NCBI RefSeq assembly: GCF_003052515.2
Contig: NZ_QARE02000007.1
Coordinates: forward strand, 1 to 64,000
Direction of reading: 5' to 3'
DNA from: Pseudomonas sp. RIT409
GTDB lineage: Bacteria; Pseudomonadota; Gammaproteobacteria; Pseudomonadales; Pseudomonadaceae
Length of the DNA: 64,000 nt
The notes beneath the pieces are model-generated. The model was not told the origin of the DNA. It saw only the letters and a program-made list of their open reading frames with translations, and did no database searches. The first letter of the stretch is position 1. Each line of letters starts with the position of its first letter. This document shows, in pieces, positions 8,510-18,122 of this stretch. Made by a program: the position numbers and the translations under genes.

Positions 8510-9230
8510 CGTGACTTCTTCTTCGCTGATCGGAGATTGGATCCAAGGAAACACTAGAGGCCGTATCCGGCCTTGTCAAACGGTGAAACATTTCTCGTCC
8601 GGTGGCGGCGGTGCGCATTCTACAAGGCTTTGCCGCGTTCATGTGCATGGGTGTTCTATCCTTTGGGCGATACGAATCGTCGGAAATCGGACGCCTCAGC
8701 AGGCATTTCGACGTTCGGACAGGCGGACGTTTGAAGTCATTGATTCGCAAGCCAATGATCGCCAGGTGCCATTATTTTCCTCCGTTGGCGCCTCGTCAGC
8801 GAGTACCTCCCGTCGAACCCTTGGAAGGACTGTCTTGGCGCCCGGCCCTCGTCTGATCAGTTTGCGCGCATGCTCTGCCAGCGTTTGCTGGGTGGTCACT
8901 TTAGAAGGGAGCCTCAACGGCCGGGTCGACAGCGTGTGGAAGAATTGGCCACCCAGTTCCGGACTGGGGTGCTCGTTGGCGTCGCAACAGTTCAGCGGGC
9001 GCTTCAACGATCGTTTGGCGAGCCAGCACCTTGGGCGTGACCGGTGGATGAAGACCGTCTTAGTCGAGGGGCGGGCTGAATTCGCTAGGACGTAAGGGTG
9101 TTGATCCTCTTGAGTCTGGCCGGTGGCAGGCGCGGCGACATACCGTCGCGCGCCGCTCTCATCTCTTCGGCGAGCTTCACCGCTCGTGTGAAACCCACAT
9201 TGCGCGGGCCGGCATCAACGCTTCGAGCTT
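8510..9230. other. Long intergenic region, no gene recognised
   Basis: About 720 bp between the GntR gene and the aldo/keto reductase stop. Open frames exist on both strands (for example 8602-8856 plus and 8696-9007 minus), but none has a clear ribosome-binding site or a sequence I recognise. A short inverted repeat near 9128-9160 (GCGCGGCGACATACCGTCGCGCGC) could act as the terminator of the aldo/keto reductase transcript. Confidence 0.4.
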
Positions 9231-10235
9231 TTAGATGTACCGTCCCGACACAAAATGCTGGACATCGTTGAAGCCTGGCGTCGATGCATGGCCCGGTGTC
9301 ACGAGTGAGTCGATGAACGCCTCATCCTCGGCCGTGATCTTCACGCTCAAGGCTTTGGTGTAGCTGTCCCATTGCTCCTCGGTGCGCGGACCGACAATGG
9401 CCGAGGTCACGGCCTGATTGTTCAGCACCCAGGCAATGGCGAACTCCACCAGGCCCACTCCTTTCTCCCGTGTGTATTGCTGGAGTTTCTGCGCGATGTG
9501 CAGCGATTCGGTACGCCACTCGGTTTCCAGAATGCGCTTGTCCTGCCGTCCGGCCCGGGTGCTGGCATCCGGGGTGACGTCGGGTGCGTATTTGCCGCTG
9601 AGGACACCGCGAGCCAAAGGGCTGTAGGGCACGACACCCAGCCCGTAGAACCGCGCCGCGGTGATCTGCTCCAGCTCGGCCTGACGATTGACGATGTTGT
9701 ACAACGGCTGGCTGATGACCGGTTTGTCGACCCCCAGACGCTGCGCCACATTCACCACCTCGGCGATGCGCCAACCCCGGAAGTTGGAGACACCCCAGTA
9801 GCGGATCTTGCCTTCGCGGATCAGGTCGCCGATGGCGGAAACGGTCACTTCCAAGGGAGTACTGTGGTCTTCCTTGTGCAGGTAATGGATGTCGATGTAA
9901 TCAGTGTCGAGTCGACGCAGGCTGGACTCGATTTCGTTGAAAATGTGTTTGCGATTCAGGCCGCTGGTATTGGGTGCCGTATTGCCGGAACTGCTGCCGA
10001 CCTTGGTCGCCAGAACCCACTCACTGCGGCGGCTGGCGATGGCCTCGCCGACAATCTCTTCAGAGCGCCCGGCGTTGTAGACGTTGGCCGTGTCGATGAA
10101 ATTCACGCCTTCGTCCCAGGCCTTGTCGATAATGCGCAGCGACTCTTCGGTGCTGGTCTGCACGCCAAACATCATCGAACCCAGGGTCAGCGTCGAAACC
10201 TTGAGGCCGGATTGGCCAAGAATGCGGTAGTTCAT
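9231..10235 (-). CDS. Aldo/keto reductase
   Basis: A 334-residue NADPH-dependent oxidoreductase of the AKR superfamily. It starts MNYRILGQSGLKVSTLTLGS and has the catalytic tetrad: Asp and Tyr in FIDTANVYNAG, Lys in WVLATKVGS and His in DIHYLHKED. The cofactor-binding end has VGPRTEEQW. It resembles the YajO/YhdN-like single-protein reductases that act on varied aldehydes and ketones; the natural substrate cannot be read from the sequence. The start at 10235 follows AAGGATATC. It is 213 bp after the MFS gene stop on the same strand and is probably transcribed separately. Confidence 0.92.
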   Translation of the reverse strand: MNYRILGQSGLKVSTLTLGSMMFGVQTSTEESLRIIDKAWDEGVNFIDTANVYNAGRSEEIVGEAIASRRSEWVLATKVGSSSGNTAPNTSGLNRKHIFNEIESSLRRLDTDYIDIHYLHKEDHSTPLEVTVSAIGDLIREGKIRYWGVSNFRGWRIAEVVNVAQRLGVDKPVISQPLYNIVNRQAELEQITAARFYGLGVVPYSPLARGVLSGKYAPDVTPDASTRAGRQDKRILETEWRTESLHIAQKLQQYTREKGVGLVEFAIAWVLNNQAVTSAIVGPRTEEQWDSYTKALSVKITAEDEAFIDSLVTPGHASTPGFNDVQHFVSGRYI

Positions 10236-10448
10236 TGCTCGATATCCTTCTCGTCGGTAAGGGGAAATCAGGACAGTCTGCGGCAAGCTTGCAAGGGGGC
10301 TCGTAAAGGCCTTTCAGACCGACAACTCTTGGCCGGACATACTCGCCTGTTTTTGACGGCTTTGAAAAGTGACAAATGGCTTGGCCTACGCAGAGGTGAT
10401 CGCTGGCTGAGCAATGACACGCTTCTCGCTGGCGGACGAGAGCGCTAG

Positions 10449-11633
10449 CTACAGCGTGACGTCAGCGCTGCTCAGCCGGGCATGACGCCCCGCCATGAAA
10501 CACAACGTCCCACCTATCGCGGTCAGGCCCGCCAGCACATAAAACATCGTTGGCGCGGGCGTGTTGATCAACAAATAGCCGCAAATGACCGGGCTCATGG
10601 CTCCGCCGAATGCTGCGAGGTTCTGCGCGCCCAGATAGCTGCCGCGCAAGTGCTCTGGAGCGATGGTGTCGACGAACAGATACTCGGCGGGATAAATGAT
10701 CATTTCGCCCAAGGTGAATACGAACATGGCCGCACACCACGCCAAGGTCGTCCCGGCAACGCTGAAGCCAAGCAGACCAATGGCGAAGAGCGCGGTGCCC
10801 ATGCAGATCCAGTAGGGCAATTGCTCACGCTTGAGGAAGCGGCCGATCTGGTACTGCATCGCAATCACGGTGATTGCGTTGCAGGCCAGTACCGCAGAGA
10901 GGATTTTCAAGGCCTGGTGCGACGTGTGAGTGACCAGCAAAAACTGGGAGAGGTACAGCGTGTACCGCCCGTGCACAATCGTGCTAAGCAAGCTGCCGCC
11001 CGTGAACTGGATCAGCGTGCGGTCGCCCTTGAGCGTGGTCAGGGTATCGAAAAAACTCCGCGGCGCGTCCTCATGGCGTGCCGCCGTGGGCGGGATGCCG
11101 ATCATCAGGAATATGCTGCCGAATGCGATAGCGCTGGCGATCAGGAAGGGCGCCAATGGCAGCTGCCCGGCGATCACCACGCCCAGCATCGGACCGGTGG
11201 CGTAGCCGATGTTGGTCAGGGTGTAGCGCAGCGAAAAGACTTTGGCGCGCTGACCGATGGGCAGGTTTTCGCTGATGATCGCTTTGGACCCGATCAAGAA
11301 CAGCGCCGATGCGGTTTCAGTGATCACCAGCGTGAGCGTCGTCAGGTAAAGGTTTTGAGCGAATGTCAGCAGTGCGAAGCCAATCGAACTGGAAAGCATC
11401 GCCAGGATGAGCAGTTTGCGCTTTTCCAGACGGTCGATGATGTAGCCGCCGTATAACCCCAGCAGCGTCGCGAGAAACACGGCGATGCCCATCAACAGCC
11501 CGACATCCTGTTGGTCAAGCCCCAGCTTCGTGCTCAGAAACAGCGTCAGGAGGGGGCTGGTCATCGCTCGGCTCATGACGATAGTGAGCGAGCAGACCAT
11601 CAGCCGACGAATGACGAGAGAATAAGTGGCCAT
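10449..11633 (-). CDS. MFS transporter
   Basis: A 394-residue major facilitator protein with about 12 hydrophobic segments. The loop 2-3 motif appears as GGYIIDRLEKRKLL, and an acidic/Tyr-rich EMIIYPAEYLFVD sits in the second half. It is probably a proton-driven exporter; the substrate is unknown. The start at 11633 follows AAGGACAACA. A longer frame upstream only reads through the REP repeat at 11667-11754 and is not coding. It lies downstream of the amino-acid ABC operon on the same strand but is separated from it by the repeat. Confidence 0.9.
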   Translation of the reverse strand: MATYSLVIRRLMVCSLTIVMSRAMTSPLLTLFLSTKLGLDQQDVGLLMGIAVFLATLLGLYGGYIIDRLEKRKLLILAMLSSSIGFALLTFAQNLYLTTLTLVITETASALFLIGSKAIISENLPIGQRAKVFSLRYTLTNIGYATGPMLGVVIAGQLPLAPFLIASAIAFGSIFLMIGIPPTAARHEDAPRSFFDTLTTLKGDRTLIQFTGGSLLSTIVHGRYTLYLSQFLLVTHTSHQALKILSAVLACNAITVIAMQYQIGRFLKREQLPYWICMGTALFAIGLLGFSVAGTTLAWCAAMFVFTLGEMIIYPAEYLFVDTIAPEHLRGSYLGAQNLAAFGGAMSPVICGYLLINTPAPTMFYVLAGLTAIGGTLCFMAGRHARLSSADVTL

Positions 11634-11666
11634 TGTTGTCCTTAATCTTGTGCTCGGCGCTAAACC

Positions 11667-11754
11667 CTGTAGGAGCGCGCTTGCCCGCGAATGCGATTTG
11701 CCTCTGTCATTTGTGGCGTCTGACAAAACGTCTCGCGGGCAAGCGCTCCTACAG
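11667..11754. repeat. REP doublet (REPIN)
   Basis: Two inverted copies of the Pseudomonas REP core, CTGTAGGAGCGCGCTTGCCC at 11667 and GCGGGCAAGCGCTCCTACAG ending at 11754, separated by about 40 bp. These are non-autonomous elements spread by RAYT transposases. It lies between the ABC binding-protein gene and the MFS gene. Confidence 0.9.
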
Positions 11755-11798
11755 GTGGCCGCATTGCCACATCATCCATGAGGGTTTGCGCGGCGGAT

Positions 11799-12620
11799 TT
11801 ACTTGCCCTGATTCATCTCGGCCTTGCTCACGGCGCCTTGCTCAAGTTCCCATTTCTTCAGGATTTTGCCGTAGGTGCCGTCGTCGATCATCGCCTGCAA
11901 TGCATCAGCGATGGCCTTGGCCAGCTCGGGGCTGGATTTGCTCACGCCCAGCCCAGTGAACTGCTTGGAAATCGCCTGCCCGATCGGCTTGTAGGTGTCT
12001 TTTTCTTGCGACATCAGGTACGGAATGGTTTCGCTGCCTTGCATCGCCGCGTCCAGACGCCCCTGACGCAGCTGCGCGCGTGCGTCGGCAGAGCCCTCGG
12101 TACCGCTTACGACAATGGCGGGTTTGCCTGCCGCTTCACAGTGCTCCTTGCTCCACGCGGTGATTTCAGCCGGCCACGTGGTACGGCGGCTGGTGCCGAC
12201 TTTCTTGCCGCACACGTCGGTCAATTGATTGAGCTCGGTGTTCTTGGTCAGGGTGTACAACTGAGGGCCGCTGGTGAAATAGTCGATGAAGGTCACCGAC
12301 TTCTGGCGCTCGGCGGTGTCGGTCATGCCCGAGAGAATGATATCGAAGCGTTTGGTGACCAAGCCGCTGACCATTTGTTCGAAGGCCGTTTCCTGCCATT
12401 TGATTTTCACGCCCAGGCGTTCGGCCAAGGCGCTGCCCAAGTCGACATCGAAGCCGGTCAGGGTGTTGGTGCTGGTGTCTTTGAAATCCATCGGCGGATA
12501 GTTAGGGACAATCGCTGCGGTGATTTCGCCTTTTTCCTTGATGCTGGCGGGTAAGTCGGCAAACACCAGTGGCGACGTCATCAGGCCAGCGAGCAACGCG
12601 GGGAGGATCAATTTTTTCAT
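11799..12620 (-). CDS. Amino-acid ABC transporter, periplasmic binding protein
   Basis: A 273-residue solute-binding protein of family 3 (SBP_bac_3). Residues 1-21 form a signal peptide (MKKLILPALLAGLMTSPLVFA). The core reads VPNYPPMDFKD, TGFDVDLGSALAERLG, DIILSGMTDTAERQKSVTF, then the second lobe KVGTSRRTTWPAEI. It would capture a polar amino acid or opine and deliver it to the permease encoded upstream. Last gene of a three-gene operon (permease-ATPase-binding protein), 22 bp after the ATPase stop. GAGAACG precedes the start. Confidence 0.92.
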   Translation of the reverse strand: MKKLILPALLAGLMTSPLVFADLPASIKEKGEITAAIVPNYPPMDFKDTSTNTLTGFDVDLGSALAERLGVKIKWQETAFEQMVSGLVTKRFDIILSGMTDTAERQKSVTFIDYFTSGPQLYTLTKNTELNQLTDVCGKKVGTSRRTTWPAEITAWSKEHCEAAGKPAIVVSGTEGSADARAQLRQGRLDAAMQGSETIPYLMSQEKDTYKPIGQAISKQFTGLGVSKSSPELAKAIADALQAMIDDGTYGKILKKWELEQGAVSKAEMNQGK

Positions 12621-12642
12621 GGTCGTTCTCGTTTGTTCTGGT

Positions 12643-13422
12643 TTAGGTGCGAACGGCAGAAATGAAGCTTTGGGTTCTTGGGTTTTGTGGGCTTATTAGT
12701 ATGTCTTCGGGGCTACCGGCCTCCACAATCTGGCCTGCGTCCATGAACACCATGCGGTTGGACACTTCCCGGGCGAAGCCCAGTTCATGGGTCACAACGA
12801 TCATGGTCATGCCGCTGTGCGCGAGGTCTCGCATCACCGACAACACTTCGCCCACCAGCTCCGGATCAAGGGCAGAAGTGGGTTCGTCGAACAGCATCAG
12901 CTTGGGCCGCATTGCCAGCGCGCGAGCGATTGCCACGCGCTGCTGCTGGCCACCGGAAAGTTCGACGGGATAGGCATCGCGTTTGTCCGCCAGACCCACG
13001 CGGGCCAATAACTCAAGGGCTTCTTCGTTAGCTTCCTTAGGGGAGCGCTTGAGCACCTGAATGGGCCCCTCGATCACGTTCTGCAGGGCCGTCATGTGGG
13101 GAAACAGGTTGAAACGCTGAAAGACCATGCCAGTGCTTAGCCGCTGGCGTGCGATCTGCACATCGGTCAGTTCGTGCAATTTGTTGCCGACGACGCGGTA
13201 ACCCACCAATTCGCCATCGACCCAAAGGCCGCCCTTGTCGATCTTTTCCAACTGGTTCACACACCGCAGCAAAGTGCTCTTGCCCGAACCCGACGGGCCG
13301 ATGATGCACAGCACTTCGCCTTGTTCGACCTCGATGCTGACATCTTTCAGGGCGTGGAACTGATCGTAATATTTGTTCAGGCCCACGGCTTTGACGATGG
13401 TTCTCATGTGGCTTTTGTTCAT
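12643..13422 (-). CDS. Amino-acid ABC transporter, ATP-binding protein
   Basis: A 259-residue ATPase of the GlnQ/HisP group. Walker A is GPSGSGKST, the signature is LSGGQQQR, Walker B is [12 protein letters not shown], and the switch His is in VVTHELGF. It powers uptake with the permease encoded just upstream. The start at 13422 (MNKSHMRT) has GGAG upstream; the second Met at 13407 is an alternative. A much longer open frame upstream overlaps the permease gene in another phase and is not real. The permease stop is 20 bp away. Confidence 0.92.
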   Translation of the reverse strand: MNKSHMRTIVKAVGLNKYYDQFHALKDVSIEVEQGEVLCIIGPSGSGKSTLLRCVNQLEKIDKGGLWVDGELVGYRVVGNKLHELTDVQIARQRLSTGMVFQRFNLFPHMTALQNVIEGPIQVLKRSPKEANEEALELLARVGLADKRDAYPVELSGGQQQRVAIARALAMRPKLMLFDEPTSALDPELVGEVLSVMRDLAHSGMTMIVVTHELGFAREVSNRMVFMDAGQIVEAGSPEDILISPQNPRTQSFISAVRT

Positions 13423-13442
13423 GCGCAACTCCAAGGCCTGAT

Positions 13443-14321
13443 TTACGAACGCTTGCCGGCACCGCGAGCGAAACGACGCTCCAGTCGGCTTTGGCCGAAC
13501 GACAGCACCGTGACCACCGCCAGGTACCAGATACCGGCGACGATCAGCAGCTCCATGACCCGGGCGTTGGCGTAGTAGATGTTTTGAGCGTTGTGCAGCA
13601 ATTCGGAGTACTGGATGACGCTGGCAAGGCTGGTCATCTTCACCATGCCGATGAATTCGTTGCCCACTGGCGGGATGATCACGCGCATGGCCTGGGGCAG
13701 GATCACCCGACGCAATGCCTGCAAGCGCGGCATGCCAATGGATTTGGCCGCTTCGTATTGGCCGGTGTCCACCGACAGCAGGCCGGCGCGTACCACTTCG
13801 GCCGTGTAAGCGCCCTGGTTGATGCTCAAGCCCAGCAAGGCCGCGACGAAGGGCGTCATCACGCTCACCGTATCGAGTTCGAACAGGCCGGGAATGCCAA
13901 TGACCGGGAAGATCAACGCCAGGTTGAACCACAGCAGCAGTTGCAGAATCAGTGGCGTGCCGCGGAACAGCCACGTGTAGGTGATCGCCACAGAGCGCAG
14001 GATCGGGTTGGCCGACATGCGCATGATGGCAGTGATCACACCGAACACCACCCCCAGCGCCATTGCCAGGATCGACATGACGATGGTGTTTACCAAGCCC
14101 CATAGAATCGCTTGCGATGTCAGGAATTGACCGATGTATTCCCACTCGATCTGACCGTTGGCGAAGGCGCGGGCCAAGCCAGCCAACGCGATGACGATGA
14201 GGGTGGCGAAGAAAATGCGCCCGTAATAGCGACGCGGGACGTGTTCGTACCGCGTGATGTCGAACTCGTTTTCGGCCTTTTTGCGTTCGGCTTGCAGGTG
14301 CTCTGCCGGGTTCTGATTCAT
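13443..14321 (-). CDS. Amino-acid ABC transporter, permease
   Basis: A 292-residue inner-membrane permease of the HisM/GlnP type with about five membrane segments after a charged N-terminal tail of some 35 residues. The conserved EAA loop is [22 protein letters not shown], and the [13 protein letters not shown] and [17 protein letters not shown] blocks are typical of polar amino-acid permeases. Only one permease gene is present, so it probably works as a homodimer. First gene of the operon; CGGAG precedes the start. A LysR gene is divergently encoded and may control it. Confidence 0.92.
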   Translation of the reverse strand: MNQNPAEHLQAERKKAENEFDITRYEHVPRRYYGRIFFATLIVIALAGLARAFANGQIEWEYIGQFLTSQAILWGLVNTIVMSILAMALGVVFGVITAIMRMSANPILRSVAITYTWLFRGTPLILQLLLWFNLALIFPVIGIPGLFELDTVSVMTPFVAALLGLSINQGAYTAEVVRAGLLSVDTGQYEAAKSIGMPRLQALRRVILPQAMRVIIPPVGNEFIGMVKMTSLASVIQYSELLHNAQNIYYANARVMELLIVAGIWYLAVVTVLSFGQSRLERRFARGAGKRS

Positions 14322-14715
14322 GGTGTATCTCCGAAGCGTATACAGGCCGTGGTGTTCGATTTCAGCGTGTGATCGTCAGGCCATTCGGTGAGTGTTCGGG
14401 CACGCATTCGAGGCTGGGAGTTCGCTGAGAGTGAGGGCAGTCAAACATTACGCTCCGCTCTAAAACGACGGGCATCTGGTGAACCTGCGCAGCATACAGC
14501 TGCGCGAGAATGCCCATCGAACATCGCTTATCGAGCCTTGAGGTCCTGATCGAAGTGTCAGGTTTTATTGGCTGAAATCAACAATGGCGTCATTGATCAG
14601 GGCGTGGTGCAAATGGTTGCCAATCGCCATTTTCTATGTTCATCATTGTTGATCGGGCATGTTTTTGTTGTGGGTCAAAGCCTGTTGAATGTAACGGGCG
14701 AGGTAAATAAGCATT
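14322..14715. promoter_or_regulatory. Divergent promoter region, ABC operon / LysR gene
   Basis: A 394-bp intergenic region between the permease start (minus) and the LysR start (plus). It should hold both promoters and a LysR-type operator. I see no clear T-N11-A palindrome and assign no exact site. Confidence 0.5.
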
Positions 14716-15681
14716 ATGGAAACTCCACTTTCCACTTCTGGAAACGTGCCCCCCAAGCCGGGAATCCGCCCACCCTTGTCGCTCAGCGGAATGGACTTCA
14801 AACTGCTGCGCGTCTTCCAGGCCGTGGTCGAGGCCGGAGGCTTCAGCGCCGCGCAAAACGAGCTGAACGTGGGCCTTGCCGCAATCAGCAAGCAAATTTC
14901 CGACCTTGAGATTCGCATCGGCATGCGTCTGTGTACGCGGGGGCGTGAAGGCTTTCACCTGACCGAAGAAGGCAAACTTGTCTATCAGGCTTCGATCGAA
15001 TTATTTGCGTCGGTGGATACTTTTCGCGACCGCATTAGTTCGGCGCAACATGAGCTGATCGGCGACCTGAGTATTGGTGTAATCGACAGCACTGTGTCCG
15101 ATCAAAGTTCGCCGTTAATTGCGGCCCTCAGAACAATGCACGATGACGCCCCCAAGGTCAGATTGCGTCTGCTGGCTTCGCAACTCGATGAAATAGAGCG
15201 GGGCGTAGCCGAGGGCAGGCTGAACGCGGGGGTCATTCCCGTGTATCAGCGTCGTGAAGAGTTCGACTATTTCGAGCTGTATGAAGAACGCTCCCACGCT
15301 TACTGTGCGGTCGGCCATCCATTGTTTTCACTGGATGGCAGTGCGTTGAGTGTCGACTGTTTGCGCCAACATCAAGTCATCAACCACCGCTATGCGATTC
15401 ATCGCGACAAGGCCAGTTTCGTCAATTACGACAGCCAGTCCGCCTCTGCGTCGCAAGTCGAAGCCGTGGCCATCCTGATCCTCACAGGCCGCTTCATCGG
15501 CTTTTTGCCTGAGCATTACGCCCGCTCATTGGTGCGCGATGGCCAACTGCGTGCATTGCGTCCTGACATGATCCACCTGAGCACACCGTTCCACCTCATC
15601 GTGCGCCAGAACGCGCCGCGCAGCCCGTTGGTCAAGGCGTTCGCACGGGCGCTCGGCGTGGATCTGAAGCGCGGAGCTTGA
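14716..15681 (+). CDS. LysR-family transcriptional regulator
   Basis: A 321-residue regulator. The DNA-binding region is offset by an N-terminal extension of about 25 residues: MDFKLLRVFQAVVEAGGFSA, then AAQNELNVGLAAISKQISDLE and RGREGFHLTEEGKLVY. The rest is the two-lobed effector-binding domain (GDLSIGVID ... LNAGVIPVYQ). Expression from 14716 has only a weak, distant GAGG; the Met at residue 26 could be the true start. It is divergent from the amino-acid ABC operon, the usual arrangement for a local regulator, so it may sense the transported compound. Confidence 0.9.
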   Translation: METPLSTSGNVPPKPGIRPPLSLSGMDFKLLRVFQAVVEAGGFSAAQNELNVGLAAISKQISDLEIRIGMRLCTRGREGFHLTEEGKLVYQASIELFASVDTFRDRISSAQHELIGDLSIGVIDSTVSDQSSPLIAALRTMHDDAPKVRLRLLASQLDEIERGVAEGRLNAGVIPVYQRREEFDYFELYEERSHAYCAVGHPLFSLDGSALSVDCLRQHQVINHRYAIHRDKASFVNYDSQSASASQVEAVAILILTGRFIGFLPEHYARSLVRDGQLRALRPDMIHLSTPFHLIVRQNAPRSPLVKAFARALGVDLKRGA

Positions 15682-15725
15682 CGATTGATCGGGTCGTTCG
15701 GTCGCAGCGTCAACGCCTCGATCAT

Positions 15726-16427
15726 TCAGCTCCCATAACCCGGCAGTCCCCAATCCTGAAGAGGGAATTCGGCCAACGAGCCCAGCATCAGATCCGCATG
15801 GGCGTACTGCGAAACCGGCATGTGCGAATCCGGCACGGCGACGGCGTACATGCCAGCCGTCTTGGCGGCCGTCACACCGAACGGGGAATCTTCGAATACC
15901 AGGCAATCCTTCGGATCGACCCCCAGCAGGCGGGCGGCAGTCAGGAAGATATCGGGTGCAGGCTTGGCGGCCTTGACGTCCTGATGATCGGCGGTCACTA
16001 CATGGTGGAACAGGTCGAACCATGAGCGGTGGTTGCTGGTCTTGACGTGGAAATAATGCAGCGAAGAACTGGTGCCAACGGTAATCGGAATGCCGTGGGC
16101 GGCAAGATGGCGAACCAGCGCCTCGGCGCCATGCATCGGTTGCGCGTGGGGAAAGCGCTCATCGAGCATCGGTTGGCGGACGGTGAGAAACTCGTCGGCC
16201 GACATCGGCAGGTTCAAAGCACTGATCACGTAGTCGGCAAAATCCCGTGAGCCACGGCCGATGGAGTGCTGTTTGATTGCCCAGTCGAATGTCTTTCCGT
16301 GCCAGTTGGCGATGGTATTGGTGACTTCGGTGTAAATCCCCTCGGTGTCCAGCAACAACCCGTCCATGTCGAAAATCACCGCTTTGATCGGCCCTCTGGC
16401 CTTTTGCGTGTCGCTCATCTGATCCAT
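15726..16427 (-). CDS. HAD-superfamily hydrolase (phosphatase/phosphoglucomutase-like)
   Basis: A 233-residue HAD hydrolase. Motif I is FDMDGLLLDTEG (nucleophile Asp and acid/base Asp), motif II lies in TVGTSSSLHYF, motif III is the Lys in VKAAKPAPDIF and motif IV is CLVFEDSPFG. The helical cap after motif I places it with the beta-phosphoglucomutase/YniC-like phosphatases. Substrate unknown. An alternative start at 16418 is 3 residues shorter; neither has a strong Shine-Dalgarno. It converges on the LysR gene. Confidence 0.9.
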   Translation of the reverse strand: MDQMSDTQKARGPIKAVIFDMDGLLLDTEGIYTEVTNTIANWHGKTFDWAIKQHSIGRGSRDFADYVISALNLPMSADEFLTVRQPMLDERFPHAQPMHGAEALVRHLAAHGIPITVGTSSSLHYFHVKTSNHRSWFDLFHHVVTADHQDVKAAKPAPDIFLTAARLLGVDPKDCLVFEDSPFGVTAAKTAGMYAVAVPDSHMPVSQYAHADLMLGSLAEFPLQDWGLPGYGS

Positions 16428-16632
16428 CCCGTGTTCGGTTTGACGTCCAGCCTAACCCCTGTGCAAAGGCTGTGGCTAGGGACGGCGGCTGCAAAAGGGG
16501 CCTTGCGATGCTACCCTCGCCGGGCCCCGGACAGTGCAGAACCCTGTCCAATGCGTGGATCGCGACGCCGACACCCTTCGGGCCAGGGAAGGCGCCACCT
16601 CTCTTCAAGAACGGACATCTTCGAGTCGACAC

Positions 16633-18120
16633 ATGAAAAAATCAGTCAACATTGCCTTGGGCGTGGTCATCGTTGCAGGCGCCCTTATCACCGCTGGCGC
16701 CTGGTACACGGGCATCCGTCTGGAAGGTGTGCTGGGCGATGCGGTTGAACAGGGCAATCAGCAAATCCAGGCGGCATTGGTCGGTCATGAAGGCAGCGCC
16801 AGTGTCGAATTGGTTTCGCTGAACCGCCATTTCTTCACCAGTACCGCGCATTACAAGGTCACCTTTCAAGCCCCCAGGTTCAATGAGGGGCAACCAGTCG
16901 TGCTGCTGTTCCAAGACAACATCGAGCATGGCCCTTTTCCCTGGAGCCGGGTGAAAAAACTCGATCTGGTGCCAGTGATGGCGGCCAGCAACCTGGTGCT
17001 GGAGAAGAATGCTTTCTCGGAAAAGTGGTTTGAAATGACCGCTGGCCAGTCTCCATTGACCGGCCAGTTCAGCATGGGCTACGACCGTGCTGCCCAAGGC
17101 CGGGTCGAGCTGTTGCCCTTCCAGTTCGACAGCCAGAATGGCTCGATCAAGTTCTCCGGTTTCACCCTTAACGCGACAGGCACGGCCGATGGTGAAAAGC
17201 TGGAAGCCAACGGCGTGCTGAGCAAGCTTGATGTGACCGCGACCTCTGAGGAGGGCCCAGTGCATCTGCTGCTCGACAACGTGACCTTCAACACGGGTGG
17301 CACGAAGGGCCAATCCGGCTTCTATCTGGGCCACAGCGATGCCAAGGCATCTTCGATGACGTTTCAGGCGGCCAACCAGCCTGCCGTGGAGCTGAAGGAT
17401 TTCGTCAACACCAGCCTGCTGCAGGAAGTCGAAGGCAAGCTGGCGGCACAGGTGACCTACGACATTGCCAACATCCGCTTCAACGGCAAGGACATCGGCT
17501 CCTCGCAAATGCTGTGGAAGTTCGCCAATTTTGACGTGGCCTCGACCAAGAATCTGCTGCAGTTCTACCAGGATAAAATTCAACCTCAAGCTCAAGCCGC
17601 CTCGGCCACCGGCCAGCGCTATACACCGCACCTGAGCCCTGCCGATCAAGCGCTGGTGCAGGCCGAAATGAACAAACTGCTGGCCGCCAAACCGCACATC
17701 GAACTGGAAAAGCTGTCGCTTAAAACCGCCAGCGGCGAGAGCCGCTTCACCTTGTCGATGGATCTGAGCAACCCGACCTCCCTCGATCAGCCGGGCTCCG
17801 CGCTGCTCAAGCAACTGTTGACCAATCTCGAGGCGAAGCTGGTGTTGTCCAAAGGCTCCATCAGGGACCTCGCAACGCTACAGGCTCAGTCGGCCGGCAT
17901 TACTGATCCAGCGGCCGTCGCGCAGAATGCCCAAGGCGCGGCAGACTCCGTCGGCGGTATGGCGATCATGTTGCAGTTGGGCAAGGTCGAGGGCGACAAC
18001 ATCGTCTCCAACCTGCATTACGCCGACGACGTGGTGGATTTCAACGGTGAAAAGATGAGCGCTCAGCAATTCGCCGCTGCGATGATGGGCAAGTTCGTGA
18101 TGCTCAACCGCGGGTACTGA
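16633..18120 (+). CDS. YdgA-family protein (DUF945)
   Basis: A 495-residue protein with an N-terminal membrane anchor (SVNIALGVVIVAGALITAGAW, about residues 4-24) followed by a long periplasmic part. The pattern LEGVLGDAVEQGNQQIQ, SLNRHFFTSTAHYKVTF and FNGKDIGSSQMLWKFANFD fits DUF945/YdgA, an envelope protein family of unclear function. The start at 16633 is chosen because it opens the hydrophobic anchor; the ribosome-binding site is weak. It converges on the MscS gene, with only 2 bp between the stops. Confidence 0.8.
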   Translation: MKKSVNIALGVVIVAGALITAGAWYTGIRLEGVLGDAVEQGNQQIQAALVGHEGSASVELVSLNRHFFTSTAHYKVTFQAPRFNEGQPVVLLFQDNIEHGPFPWSRVKKLDLVPVMAASNLVLEKNAFSEKWFEMTAGQSPLTGQFSMGYDRAAQGRVELLPFQFDSQNGSIKFSGFTLNATGTADGEKLEANGVLSKLDVTATSEEGPVHLLLDNVTFNTGGTKGQSGFYLGHSDAKASSMTFQAANQPAVELKDFVNTSLLQEVEGKLAAQVTYDIANIRFNGKDIGSSQMLWKFANFDVASTKNLLQFYQDKIQPQAQAASATGQRYTPHLSPADQALVQAEMNKLLAAKPHIELEKLSLKTASGESRFTLSMDLSNPTSLDQPGSALLKQLLTNLEAKLVLSKGSIRDLATLQAQSAGITDPAAVAQNAQGAADSVGGMAIMLQLGKVEGDNIVSNLHYADDVVDFNGEKMSAQQFAAAMMGKFVMLNRGY

Positions 18121-18122
18121 AC

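Noticed and set aside
8602..9095. Overlapping open frames in the gap after the GntR gene
   Set aside because: Frames on both strands are open only because of high GC; none has a ribosome-binding site or family resemblance.
12643..14145. A 500-codon minus-strand frame covering the ABC ATPase and much of the permease
   Set aside because: Only the part from 13422 encodes the ATPase. The upstream part is an out-of-phase reading of the permease gene.
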